Source of the DNA: Echinicola jeungdonensis
GTDB lineage: Bacteria > Bacteroidota > Bacteroidia > Cytophagales > Cyclobacteriaceae
Assembly (NCBI RefSeq): GCF_030409905.1
Contig: NZ_JAUFQT010000001.1
Coordinates: 2,254,001 to 2,318,000 of the forward strand
Direction of reading: 5' to 3'
Length of the DNA: 64,000 bases
Shown here: in pieces, positions 28,810-37,293 of the stretch
How positions within the stretch are numbered: the stretch's first letter is position 1
How the letters are laid out: each line of letters starts with the position of its first letter
Notes under the pieces: generated by a model
Told to the model about the DNA's origin: nothing
The model's input: the letters and a program-made list of their open reading frames with translations, nothing else
The model's database searches: none
Position numbers and translations under genes: made by a program

Positions 28810-28840
28810 AAAGGCCTGCCATATTGGTGGGTCTTTTTTT
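28810..28840 (+). terminator. Probable terminator after susC/susD pair 1
   Basis: AAAGGCCTGCCA pairs with TGGTGGGTCTTT (three G-U wobbles) and continues into a run of seven T. It lies ~35 bp after the SusD stop. Confidence 0.7.
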
Positions 28841-29312
28841 ATTGATGTGAGTAGGAGATTTTTTTTAAGCTTAAAGGCCTTATGGGACCATATTTTACCC
28901 ACTTCAGGGTCGAATGGAGTAGAAGGGTAACCCTTTTTTATAGGCATACCATCTCATCGGGATGGTGGAACCCCGGTTGATTTAGGTAATGGGATTAACC
29001 TTGATTTTTGGAATAGATTGATTTTCAAATTAAGCTTTGGTTTCCAAGAGCCTGAAGGGTTCATACTCCTTTAGAGGTTTCCAGTTTAAAATTCCCCACC
29101 GACCCAGAATGGGCCGCCTATTATTGAGGTTGGAATTGAATTCAAGCAGGTTTAAAGGAATAAATTAACTAGTTTAACAACAAGGTTTTTTAGTTTAATA
29201 ATTTACCTTTTTTGACTTGTTATTATCATCACACCCTTCCCCATTTGTTTTTTAATCGCAGTTTCTGGATATTTCCATTGACAATGAAATCGTTTTTTAT
29301 TTCCTCAACCTT
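28841..29312. other. Gene-free gap between SusD 1 and the ion-channel gene
   Basis: About 470 bp with no credible coding frame. It has a small hairpin AAGGG-TAA-CCCTT followed by a T run at 28923-28940, a short CCATC/GATGG inverted repeat near 28951, and otherwise AT-rich sequence that probably includes the promoter of the channel gene. No known RNA family was recognised. Confidence 0.5.
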
Positions 29313-31286
29313 ATGCGTAGAAAAAAACTTCGTATTTTAGAAAGCTTCAATTTTTTTCTGGAAAGGCAATTTATCAGGGGTGCCCACGTGCAATTGTTTT
29401 TTGTGGCCCTGTTGATCGGTTTGTTGTCTGTTATTGGCGGGGCATTGGTTTTACCTTCTGGGGAACCCACCGATTCATTAGGAGAGGCTATTTGGTGGGC
29501 ATTTTTGAGGCTATCTGACCCAGGATATTTGGGTGATGATGAAGGGACATGGAGACGATTAATTTCTACCTTGATCACCGTAGCTGGTTATGTGGTGTTT
29601 TTGGGTTCTTTGGTAGCTATTATTACCACATGGCTAAACCGAAAAATCAGGATACTTGAACAAGGCCTGACCCCCGTTACAGCTACCAATCACATTGTAA
29701 TCTTAGGCTGGACAAACCGTACCATCCACATTGCCGCCGAATTATTCCAATCCACAGGAAGGCTAAAAAAGTTTTTGCAAAGACATGGGGTAAGAAAATT
29801 AAAGTTGATCATCCTATCCGATGATGTGACACCCGACCGCTTGCAGGAATTGAAAGACCATCCCCTAATCGGAGAGAGGGCCAATGAAGTCATCCTACGG
29901 TCTGGTGACCCGATTGACAGAGAGCATCTCAGAAGGGTGGACAGCCTTAATGCTTCTGCCATCATTATCCCCAGTCAAACTTATACCCAAAGTGAGTTGA
30001 TTACCCCAGATGTAGAAACCATTAAAACACTTCTTTCACTCAATGCGGAGGCTAATGGCAATTTTAACCATGACCTTCCTTATGTGGTGGCGGAGATACA
30101 GGATGAGAATAAACTTAAAGCAGCCTACCGGGCTTATTCTGGGCCTTTGGAAGTTATTTCCAGTGATAATATAATTAGCCGTTTGATTGCCCAAAATGTC
30201 CGGCACTATGGCCTTTCTGAAGTTTATAATGAACTTCTTTCCAATAATTTTAATAATAATCTTTATGCCCGCGATTTCCCTGAAATTATTGGTAAAGAAA
30301 TGGGCTTTATTAAAAGCCATTATGATGCGGCCATTGTACTTGGGGTGGTCAGAAAAACAAATCAGAAATTTGAGCCTTTTTTAAATCCACCCGATGATTT
30401 TGAAGTAAAAGGAGAAGATCGGTTGATATTGCTTGCCAGGAAAATGGAAGACACGGAATTTGAAATAGAAGCCCCGGAAACTTTCCAGGAGTCGGATGTG
30501 TCTATTGAATACAAAGGTTCCTTGCCCATAGAAGAAGATTCTGGGATAAAACAATTGCTTATTTTGGGCTGGAACCATCAAATACCTGCCTTGATAAAAG
30601 AGTTGGGCTCTTATGAAGATGAAGCTTACCATGTAACCATCGTTTCTCTCAGGCCTCCCGAAGAACGCCAAAAGGAGATTGATCTCCATGGTGTGCAGCG
30701 GGGCCGCTTGGCTTGTGAACACCTTCAGGTAGATTATATCCGGGAATCAGAATTGAGGGGTATTCACCCAGAGAAATTTGACAATATCATTTTGGTAAGT
30801 AGTGGTCGGTTGACCGATGAGGAAGAAGCAGATGCTCGGACCATTGTAGGCTATACCCTGTTGGAGGAAATTCTAGAGGGGCGGGAGAAAAAGCCACATA
30901 TTCTTTTGGAGTTATCTGACCCCAGCAATGAAATATTGATCAAGAATTTTAAAAGTGAGGTTCTTATTGGCCCATTGATTTTGAGTAATCTCTTGGCCTC
31001 CATTGCCATGCGAAGAGAGTTGCATAGTGTCCATAAAGAATTGTTTACGGTTGGAGGTGCAGAGATTATTTTTAGAACCCCCCAAGAATATGGATTGGAA
31101 GCGGCAAACATTCTTTTTTCTGACTTGGAAAAGCGGGCAGCTGAATACCATGAAACAGCCTTAGGTATCTATGAGGGATTCCATTATGAAAAAAATAAAG
31201 TCCACCTAAAGCTAAATCCAGATCGTGAGGAAAAACTTGCAATTCATTCGGAAGTGAGATTGGTTGTGTTGACTACTGTTTATTGA
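29313..31286 (+). CDS. CASTOR/POLLUX-type potassium/ion channel with two RCK domains
   Basis: A 657-residue membrane protein. Hydrophobic segments at residues ~28-50 and ~85-112 flank a pore-like region (LGEAIWWAFLRLSDPGYLGDD), as in the plant CASTOR/POLLUX and bacterial homologues. Two cytosolic Rossmann-like regulatory domains follow: NHIVILGWTNRTIHIAAEL (~residue 126) and KQLLILGWNHQIPALIKEL (~residue 412), with conserved acidic strand ends. Likely a calcium- or nucleotide-regulated cation channel for ion homeostasis; no direct link to sugar use. It stands alone between two PULs, with long gaps on both sides. Confidence 0.85.
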   Translation: MRRKKLRILESFNFFLERQFIRGAHVQLFFVALLIGLLSVIGGALVLPSGEPTDSLGEAIWWAFLRLSDPGYLGDDEGTWRRLISTLITVAGYVVFLGSLVAIITTWLNRKIRILEQGLTPVTATNHIVILGWTNRTIHIAAELFQSTGRLKKFLQRHGVRKLKLIILSDDVTPDRLQELKDHPLIGERANEVILRSGDPIDREHLRRVDSLNASAIIIPSQTYTQSELITPDVETIKTLLSLNAEANGNFNHDLPYVVAEIQDENKLKAAYRAYSGPLEVISSDNIISRLIAQNVRHYGLSEVYNELLSNNFNNNLYARDFPEIIGKEMGFIKSHYDAAIVLGVVRKTNQKFEPFLNPPDDFEVKGEDRLILLARKMEDTEFEIEAPETFQESDVSIEYKGSLPIEEDSGIKQLLILGWNHQIPALIKELGSYEDEAYHVTIVSLRPPEERQKEIDLHGVQRGRLACEHLQVDYIRESELRGIHPEKFDNIILVSSGRLTDEEEADARTIVGYTLLEEILEGREKKPHILLELSDPSNEILIKNFKSEVLIGPLILSNLLASIAMRRELHSVHKELFTVGGAEIIFRTPQEYGLEAANILFSDLEKRAAEYHETALGIYEGFHYEKNKVHLKLNPDREEKLAIHSEVRLVVLTTVY

Positions 31287-31338
31287 TGAATGATAGTAGA
31301 GATTTGAGATGTGAGATCGGTTCCCGTGTTTTCTCATC

Positions 31339-31362
31339 GTGGTTTGTGTCCTCACAAACCAC
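31339..31362. repeat. TCCT-loop palindrome, copy A
   Basis: Arms GTGGTTTGTG and CACAAACCAC, perfect over 10 bp, with loop TCCT. The inner TGTGTCCTCACA is shared exactly with copy B at 31513-31538, while outer bases differ with compensating changes. Confidence 0.85.
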
Positions 31363-31512
31363 CCAGGCATATTGTCCCCCTGTCTCTAACGCGGGACAGA
31401 TCTCCTCCAAACATGGTTTGATCACAAACTACCCATGCCTGAAGGCTTCACTGTATTAAAAGAATCAATTGGTAAGAGAGACTTGTATCGAACGGTCATG
31501 GCTTTGAAAAAG

Positions 31513-31538
31513 CCCGGTCTGTGTCCTCACAGACCGGG
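31513..31538. repeat. TCCT-loop palindrome, copy B
   Basis: Arms CCCGGTCTGTG and CACAGACCGGG, perfect over 11 bp, with the same TCCT loop as copy A. It belongs to a second palindrome family, unrelated in core sequence to the CCTCGTTTCAAACGAGG family. Confidence 0.85.
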
Positions 31539-31642
31539 GGAGAATAGTCAGCCAAGGTTGTATTCAGCAATTAATTTGGTGGATAAGTTGCAATTAAGGT
31601 TCAACTCCTACCGAGTTGGGTGGATCTATATATTCCGATTAT

Positions 31643-31672
31643 ACCCCGGGATGCTCCCGGGGTTATTTTTTT
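31643..31672 (+). terminator. GC-rich hairpin followed by T run
   Basis: ACCCCGGGA (31643-31651) and TCCCGGGGT (31655-31663) pair around TGC, followed by TATTTTTTTT. By form it is a rho-independent terminator, but no gene ends nearby (the channel gene stops 360 bp upstream), so it may end a long 3' UTR, an unrecognised RNA, or simply be another palindromic repeat. Confidence 0.6.
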
Positions 31673-31994
31673 CAAGCCTAACAGGCTTGGGGTTCCTTGT
31701 GGTTTCCTTGCTAATCAATATAATCTTTCAAGCTAGGTAGAATTTTAAATTTGAGATGTGGCTGATTAATCAATCACCTCAACTGAGGTCTGTGTTTACA
31801 AACCAACCTCTATGCAGAATACATCAACTCCCGTTTTTGAGAAAAATCTTGTCAAATTTTTGATTGACGAATTGGGTGTTTCCTGAAATGGACAGGTATG
31901 TGACACAGATCTGAAGTGATAAAAGTAGCCTGTTAAGGCTTCAACTATAATAACTCTTGGTGAAGCCCGGGGAGGCAATATATTTGTAACTTTC

Positions 31995-32014
31995 CCAACC
32001 CCTTTAGGGGTTGG
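31995..32014. repeat. Perfect 8-bp-arm palindrome
   Basis: CCAACCCC and GGGGTTGG around TTTA. Part of the palindrome cluster of this gap; no T run follows, so it is not a typical terminator. Confidence 0.75.
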
Positions 32015-32504
32015 ACAAAACTACAAGCACAGAAGAACCCTAAATTTCAATTGATTTACTTTTTAGAAAATGGTAGTTCATATTTTCCCCAGGGGCTAAA
32101 ATGAAAAAATGGTTCTTGTCAAAATAAAACATATTACATACTATATACGGCCCCTTGTATTGACTTGCCCTGCTATCTCAGAACCAAAACAGGTCTGAAC
32201 AATAAAAAATGTCGATATCTAAATAAAAATTCCACGTAATCTTCCCTAATATATTCCAGTCGGCTCCAACTATTTTTTTGTTGAAAAGGGGCAATGCCCG
32301 AACAGAACACCGTTTTTGGGGATGTTGAAGGTGGATAGTCTTGTTTGATGCTGTTTTTACAAAATCGACCATAGTTTTTATTTTACATCTTTAATTTTTT
32401 TGAATAGGGAAATTGGACCCAATGAATGACATAAGTCAGGAAAATCAATTTGGGATTTCCCGGCTTGTTATTGTTCGATTTTATAACCCAAAATTTCCAA
32501 TAAC

Positions 32505-35500
32505 ATGAATCCAAAATTACTTCTGCTGCTGACCGGGATGGCGATGGCCACCTACCCCTCAGCACAAGCAGCTGCAGTGCCTTCCTCGGGCAATAAGGCA
32601 GCGTTAGAAATTAACAAACTTCAACAAGAAAAGACCATTCGGGGAACTGTCCGGGATGCTTCGGATAGCCAAACCATTCCCGGAGTTAATATCATGGTCA
32701 AGGGGAGTCAAATTGGGACAGTAACAGACCTGGACGGTAACTTTGAGCTGAGTGTCGGGGATGAAGCTTCCACCTTGGTGGTATCTTTTGTAGGGTATAT
32801 TTCCCAGGAAGTAAGCATCGGAAATCAAACCAACCTTGACATTTATTTGGAGCAGGATGTTAAAAGCCTGGATGAAGTGGTGGTGGTTGGTTACGGAACT
32901 GCCAAAAAACGTGACCTTACCGGTGCGGTAAACCGCGTTGGAGAGGAATCCTTTAACAAAGGAGTCAACGTTTCCCCCGATCAATTGATCCAGGGTAAAG
33001 TTTCCGGAGTGGACATCATCAATAATAGTGGTGCCCCAGGTGGAGAGGTGACTTTTAGAATCCGGGGTAATTCCTCTGTTAGGTCTGGAAACCAGCCATT
33101 GTTTGTGGTGGATGGGGTGCCTTTGGATGGTAGAAATACCAAGCCCAGCGCTTCCGCAGGTGAGTTAGGTAGTACTGAAGGATCCAATCCTCTTAACTTT
33201 ATCAACCCCAATGACATTGCCAGCATTGACATCCTTAAGGATGCTTCTGCTACGGCCATTTATGGTTCCAGAGGGGCCAATGGGGTAGTGATCATCACTA
33301 CCAAAAAAGGAAAATCGGGAGCTCCTGCAGTAATGCTTGACATGAGTACAGGCATTAGTAATATGGTCCGCAAGCCGGATATTATGGATGGAGATACCTT
33401 CCGAAGGGCTTTGGATCATAGGGAACTTACCGGATTCGATGGTGGTACTTCCGTAGATGCCTTTGATGCCATCACTCAGACTGCAGTGACCAAACAAGTC
33501 AATCTTTCTGTTAGTGGTGGAAATGATAAAAGCAATTATCGTCTTTCTGCCGGTTACCATGATCAGGAAGGGGCCATCAAGGAAAGTGGCATCAAAAAAT
33601 ACACTGCCAATTACACTTCTTCATACAAGTTTTTACCGGAAGACCGATTAAAATTGGATGTCAGCGTAATTGCTGCTAACACCGTTGAAAATGGAGCTCC
33701 AATTGCCGAAAACTCTAATGTAAATGGTAGTTTGATAGGGAATGCCATCGAATGGAATCCCACAGTTCCTTTTAGAAATGCCCAGGGCGAATACGTGCAA
33801 AGGGTTTACCAGGAGGGAGGAAACGATGTGTCCGGCTTGCCTACCAACCCTGTTGCATTAATTGATTATTATAATGACCGAAGTAATACCACCCAGATAT
33901 TAGGTAGCCTTGGTGCTACATTTAATATTGTAGAAGGGTTAGATTATAAATTCAGCCTTGGTGTAAGCCATGCCAAAGGAAACCGGACTGTTGATACCTC
34001 AGGTGAGCTTTTCCTCAGTACCATTACAGATTTAGGATTAGCCGTAGTCAATACCTCCGTATTGAACAGCCAAACTATCACCCATACTCTAAATTATAAA
34101 AAGGAATGGGAGGGAATAAAACTGAATGCCCTTGCAGGTTATGAATTTCAAGAATACAAAAGCTATACTAATAACATATCTGCAAGAGGTTTTACCATGT
34201 TTGATTTGTTGGGATCTAATATCCTTCAAAACCCATCACGTGATAATGTAAGTGTAAATTCATACCGAGACCCAACCAATCAGATCCAATCTTATTTTGG
34301 CAGGGTAAACTTGAATTTTGCTGACAAATTCCTGGTGACTGGTACCATGAGGGCGGATGGTTCCACCAAGTTTGGTGAAAACAACAAATACGGTTATTTC
34401 CCTTCTTTTGCCGGAGCTTGGATATTAAGCGAAGAGGGATTTTTGAAAGGCTCTTCCAAAATAGATAACCTAAAATTAAGATTGGGCTGGGGTAGAACTG
34501 GTAACCAGGAATTCCCTGCAGGTGCTTCCCAAGAGCGGTATGCATTTGGTAACCAGCAGATCTCCTTGCTCAATGTAGCCAACCCTGATTTGAAATGGGA
34601 AACTACCGAAACCGTAAACATTGGTGTGGACTTTTCTCTTTTCCGTTCCAGGTTAATGGGTTCATTGGAATACTTTGACAAGTCTACAACAGACCTGTTG
34701 TTTCAACTGCCTACCATCCAACCTGCTCCTGCAGCTCAATATTGGACCAATTTGCCAGCTACCATTCGAAATAATGGTGTAGAATTAATGCTGAATGGAA
34801 TAGTAAAAGAAACCCAAAAAATGAGTTGGGAAGTTGGGGTAAATGCTACTTATCTGAAAAACGAATTGACAGATTATAATGGTGCTCCTGTATTGACCGG
34901 ACAAATCAATGGAAACGGTCTGGGCGGAGGATCCAATTCCCAGCAACTGGTCAACAACCAGCCATTGTATGTCTTTAAGATGCTAGATTTTATGGGCTTT
35001 GATGAGGATGGTGTAGCCCAATATTCCGACGATGAGCAGTTTGTTGGTGACCCTAATCCAGATGTTCTTTTAGGCTTTAACACCAAGTTGGATTATGGGA
35101 AATTCAGCTTCAGCATGAATATGAATGGAGCCTTTGGTCAACAGGTTTACAATAATACCGCCAATGCCGTGATCACGGCAGCAAACTTCGGGCTGGGAAG
35201 AAATGCTTCTCCTGAAATTGGTTTGGGGAATGAATCCTTGGGTAATGCCAATGTGGTTTCCACCCGTTTCTTGGAGGATGCTGATTATATGAGGTTACAA
35301 AATGCTTCCGCGTCCTATAACCTGGGCCCTGTGAGCAATTACCTTCGCAATGTAAGGGTCTCACTTACCGGTCAAAACCTGTTTTTACTCACTGATTACA
35401 GTGGGTTTGATCCGGAAGTCAATACCAATCGTGGTGTAGGTGGCGTGCCTTCCTTCGGCATTGAATACATTCCTTACCCACCAGCTAGAACCTTTATGCT

Positions 35501-35522
35501 AGGCTTAAGTGCATCATTTTAA
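32505..35522 (+). CDS. SusC-like TonB-dependent outer-membrane receptor 2
   Basis: A 1005-residue receptor with signal peptide (LLLLTGMAMATYPSAQAAA), carboxypeptidase-regulatory-like domain at residues ~45-120 (IRGTVRDASDSQTIPGVNI), the TonB-box-like LDEVVVVGYGTAKKRD, plug (INPNDIASIDILKDASATA) and barrel ending MLGLSASF. It shares the family signature with SusC 1 but differs widely in the extracellular loops, so it probably imports a different oligosaccharide. First gene of the 32.5-50.7 kb PUL; SusD 2 follows after 18 bp. The 26 bases around its start codon are almost identical to those around the SusD 2 start. Confidence 0.95.
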   Translation: MNPKLLLLLTGMAMATYPSAQAAAVPSSGNKAALEINKLQQEKTIRGTVRDASDSQTIPGVNIMVKGSQIGTVTDLDGNFELSVGDEASTLVVSFVGYISQEVSIGNQTNLDIYLEQDVKSLDEVVVVGYGTAKKRDLTGAVNRVGEESFNKGVNVSPDQLIQGKVSGVDIINNSGAPGGEVTFRIRGNSSVRSGNQPLFVVDGVPLDGRNTKPSASAGELGSTEGSNPLNFINPNDIASIDILKDASATAIYGSRGANGVVIITTKKGKSGAPAVMLDMSTGISNMVRKPDIMDGDTFRRALDHRELTGFDGGTSVDAFDAITQTAVTKQVNLSVSGGNDKSNYRLSAGYHDQEGAIKESGIKKYTANYTSSYKFLPEDRLKLDVSVIAANTVENGAPIAENSNVNGSLIGNAIEWNPTVPFRNAQGEYVQRVYQEGGNDVSGLPTNPVALIDYYNDRSNTTQILGSLGATFNIVEGLDYKFSLGVSHAKGNRTVDTSGELFLSTITDLGLAVVNTSVLNSQTITHTLNYKKEWEGIKLNALAGYEFQEYKSYTNNISARGFTMFDLLGSNILQNPSRDNVSVNSYRDPTNQIQSYFGRVNLNFADKFLVTGTMRADGSTKFGENNKYGYFPSFAGAWILSEEGFLKGSSKIDNLKLRLGWGRTGNQEFPAGASQERYAFGNQQISLLNVANPDLKWETTETVNIGVDFSLFRSRLMGSLEYFDKSTTDLLFQLPTIQPAPAAQYWTNLPATIRNNGVELMLNGIVKETQKMSWEVGVNATYLKNELTDYNGAPVLTGQINGNGLGGGSNSQQLVNNQPLYVFKMLDFMGFDEDGVAQYSDDEQFVGDPNPDVLLGFNTKLDYGKFSFSMNMNGAFGQQVYNNTANAVITAANFGLGRNASPEIGLGNESLGNANVVSTRFLEDADYMRLQNASASYNLGPVSNYLRNVRVSLTGQNLFLLTDYSGFDPEVNTNRGVGGVPSFGIEYIPYPPARTFMLGLSASF

Positions 35523-35540
35523 CCCAAAATTTCCATTACC

Positions 35541-37037
35541 ATGAAAAGATCAAAAATAATATATGCTTTATCACTGGCCGCTCTTTTTTCCTGTACCGAT
35601 TTGGATGAGGAGCTAAAATCCGATTTGCCAGCGGCCAAAGCCAAGGAATTCCTGAATGCCAATGTGGACTTTAGTTCCCTGATGGAAACTGTTTACCGTG
35701 ACTTTGACAGCCGCTTTATCCAACACGCTGGTTGTGTATGGCTGTTTCAGGAAATCAGCGCAGATGGAGCCATCGTACCCTCCAGGCCTTCAGGCTGGGA
35801 CAATGGCGGGGTTTACCGTCAATTACATACCCATACTTGGGTGCCTCAAAACCCTTACATACAGTCTCTTTGGAATGGTTTAAACAAAGGGATTTTCGAT
35901 GCAACCAATGTGCTGAACTTTGATCCGACCCAGGAATTGGCAGCAGAAGCCCGCTTCCTGAGAGCTTTCTTTATGTACAATGTGCTTGATTTATTTAATC
36001 AGGTACCTTTCCGCGAGCCAGGTGATAATTTGCTGGAACCTTCCACTGTATTGAAGGGGGCAGAGGCAACAGACTTTATCATCAGCGAGGTGGAGGAAGT
36101 ATTGCCTCTACTTACTCAGGGTGGCCCAGCTTACAGGGCTTCCCAAAATGCAGCCCATGGTTTATTAGCCAAGCTTTACCTGAACAGGGCAGTGTATGAA
36201 AACCGGGAAAACCCACAATTTGACCAGGCAGATTTGGACAAAGTGATTGAACATGTGGATGCCATTGAAGGTAAATCTTTGGATTTCTATTGGGACAGCT
36301 TTAGCCCAAATAATAATGAAGCTTCCACAGAATTGGTGTTTACCATTGAAGGAAAAGGTGGAGTTCGTTCCCACTCTTTATGGGTATGGTGGCATGCCAT
36401 CTTCCCTGGAGAAATGACCCTGCCAAATGGTGGGGGTTGGAATGGGTTTGCTTCCACCCCGGAAGTGTATGAACTGTTTGAAGAAGATGATATCCGTCGT
36501 TATTACGACCATCCGGTTACTACTCCGAGGGGTTACAATGCCGGATTCCTGACCGGACAGCAATATGATGCTGACGGGGATCCAATTCCTAATGTGGTAT
36601 TTACCAAGGAGATCCCGACTATAGTAGGGGCATCCTTGTATAATGGTTACCGGCCAGTGAAGTACATTCCGGATTATGAAAATCCGGGAGCTGCGGACAA
36701 TGATATTGTCTTGTTGAGATACGCCGACTTATTATTGATGAAAGCAGAAGCATTGCTGAGAAAAGGAATGGATACCGAGGCCTTGGCCATTGTCAATGAT
36801 ATCCGTGAAATGCGTGGTGTGGATGCATTGGGAAGCTTGGATTTGGATGTCTTGTTGGACGAGAGAGGTAGAGAATTGTTCTGGGAAGGACACCGTCGCC
36901 AGGATATGGTGAGGTATGGAAAATTCCTTGGTTCTTGGACTTTGAAGGAACCTTCAGATCCAAAATACCTGATTTTCCCTATTCCACCTGCTGATGTTTT
37001 GGCTAATCCTAATCTGGATCAAAATCCTGATTTCTAA
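35541..37037 (+). CDS. SusD/RagB family nutrient-binding lipoprotein 2
   Basis: A 498-residue surface lipoprotein (AALFSC, Cys18, followed by TDLDEEL). Contains the helical core ARFLRAFFMYNVLDLFNQVP, a central glycan-facing region rich in Trp (SHSLWVWWHAIFPGE) and the C-terminal motif LLDERGRELFWEGHRRQDMVRYG with IPPADVLANPNLDQNPDF, all typical of SusD. Partner of SusC 2; together they bind and import one oligosaccharide class. A terminator-like hairpin follows its stop, so downstream genes need read-through or their own promoter. Confidence 0.95.
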   Translation: MKRSKIIYALSLAALFSCTDLDEELKSDLPAAKAKEFLNANVDFSSLMETVYRDFDSRFIQHAGCVWLFQEISADGAIVPSRPSGWDNGGVYRQLHTHTWVPQNPYIQSLWNGLNKGIFDATNVLNFDPTQELAAEARFLRAFFMYNVLDLFNQVPFREPGDNLLEPSTVLKGAEATDFIISEVEEVLPLLTQGGPAYRASQNAAHGLLAKLYLNRAVYENRENPQFDQADLDKVIEHVDAIEGKSLDFYWDSFSPNNNEASTELVFTIEGKGGVRSHSLWVWWHAIFPGEMTLPNGGGWNGFASTPEVYELFEEDDIRRYYDHPVTTPRGYNAGFLTGQQYDADGDPIPNVVFTKEIPTIVGASLYNGYRPVKYIPDYENPGAADNDIVLLRYADLLLMKAEALLRKGMDTEALAIVNDIREMRGVDALGSLDLDVLLDERGRELFWEGHRRQDMVRYGKFLGSWTLKEPSDPKYLIFPIPPADVLANPNLDQNPDF

Positions 37038-37043
37038 ATTATT

Positions 37044-37078
37044 GGAGCGGGAAAGAAAACTTTCCTTTTTCCCGCTCC
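37044..37078 (+). terminator. Nested hairpins after SusD 2
   Basis: Outer arms GGAGCGGGAAA and TTTCCCGCTCC form an 11-bp stem. Inside it, GGAAAG-AAAA-CTTTCC (37050-37065) is followed by TTTTT, a compact terminator. The two folds are mutually exclusive in part, which could make it a partial terminator that lowers expression of the enzymes relative to SusC/D. Confidence 0.7.
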
Positions 37079-37293
37079 TTCACTTTCCTTCCTGAAAGTG
37101 CAGGACAGTATAGAAACTGGTAATTCCTAATATTAAAAGCCTTCTCAATTTCATTTAGATCATTGGTCTAAAATTGCTGGAGGGACAAATCAAAATCAGG
37201 GTTTTACCTGAATGTTAGAATAAACATAAATAAGAGGATAAGGTATCCTTTGCAATGCGGGAAACCTTATCAGATAATTGTCTTTTAACCCCC

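Larger units (their letters stand above)
31287..32504. other. 1.2 kb gene-free island rich in palindromes
   Basis: No credible gene here: the one 101-residue plus-strand frame (31435-31740) runs through two hairpins and resembles no family I know. The interval holds at least four strong inverted repeats (listed separately), a degenerate one at 31413-31436 (TGGTTTG/CAAACTA) and another around 31783-31806. The last ~100 bp are AT-rich and should contain the promoter of susC 2. The clustering suggests a landing site for small mobile palindromes. Confidence 0.6.

Noticed and set aside
31435..31740. 101-residue plus-strand reading frame in the palindrome island
   Set aside because: It reads through two palindromic repeats, has no family resemblance or signal features, and its composition follows the repeats rather than codon use of neighbouring genes.
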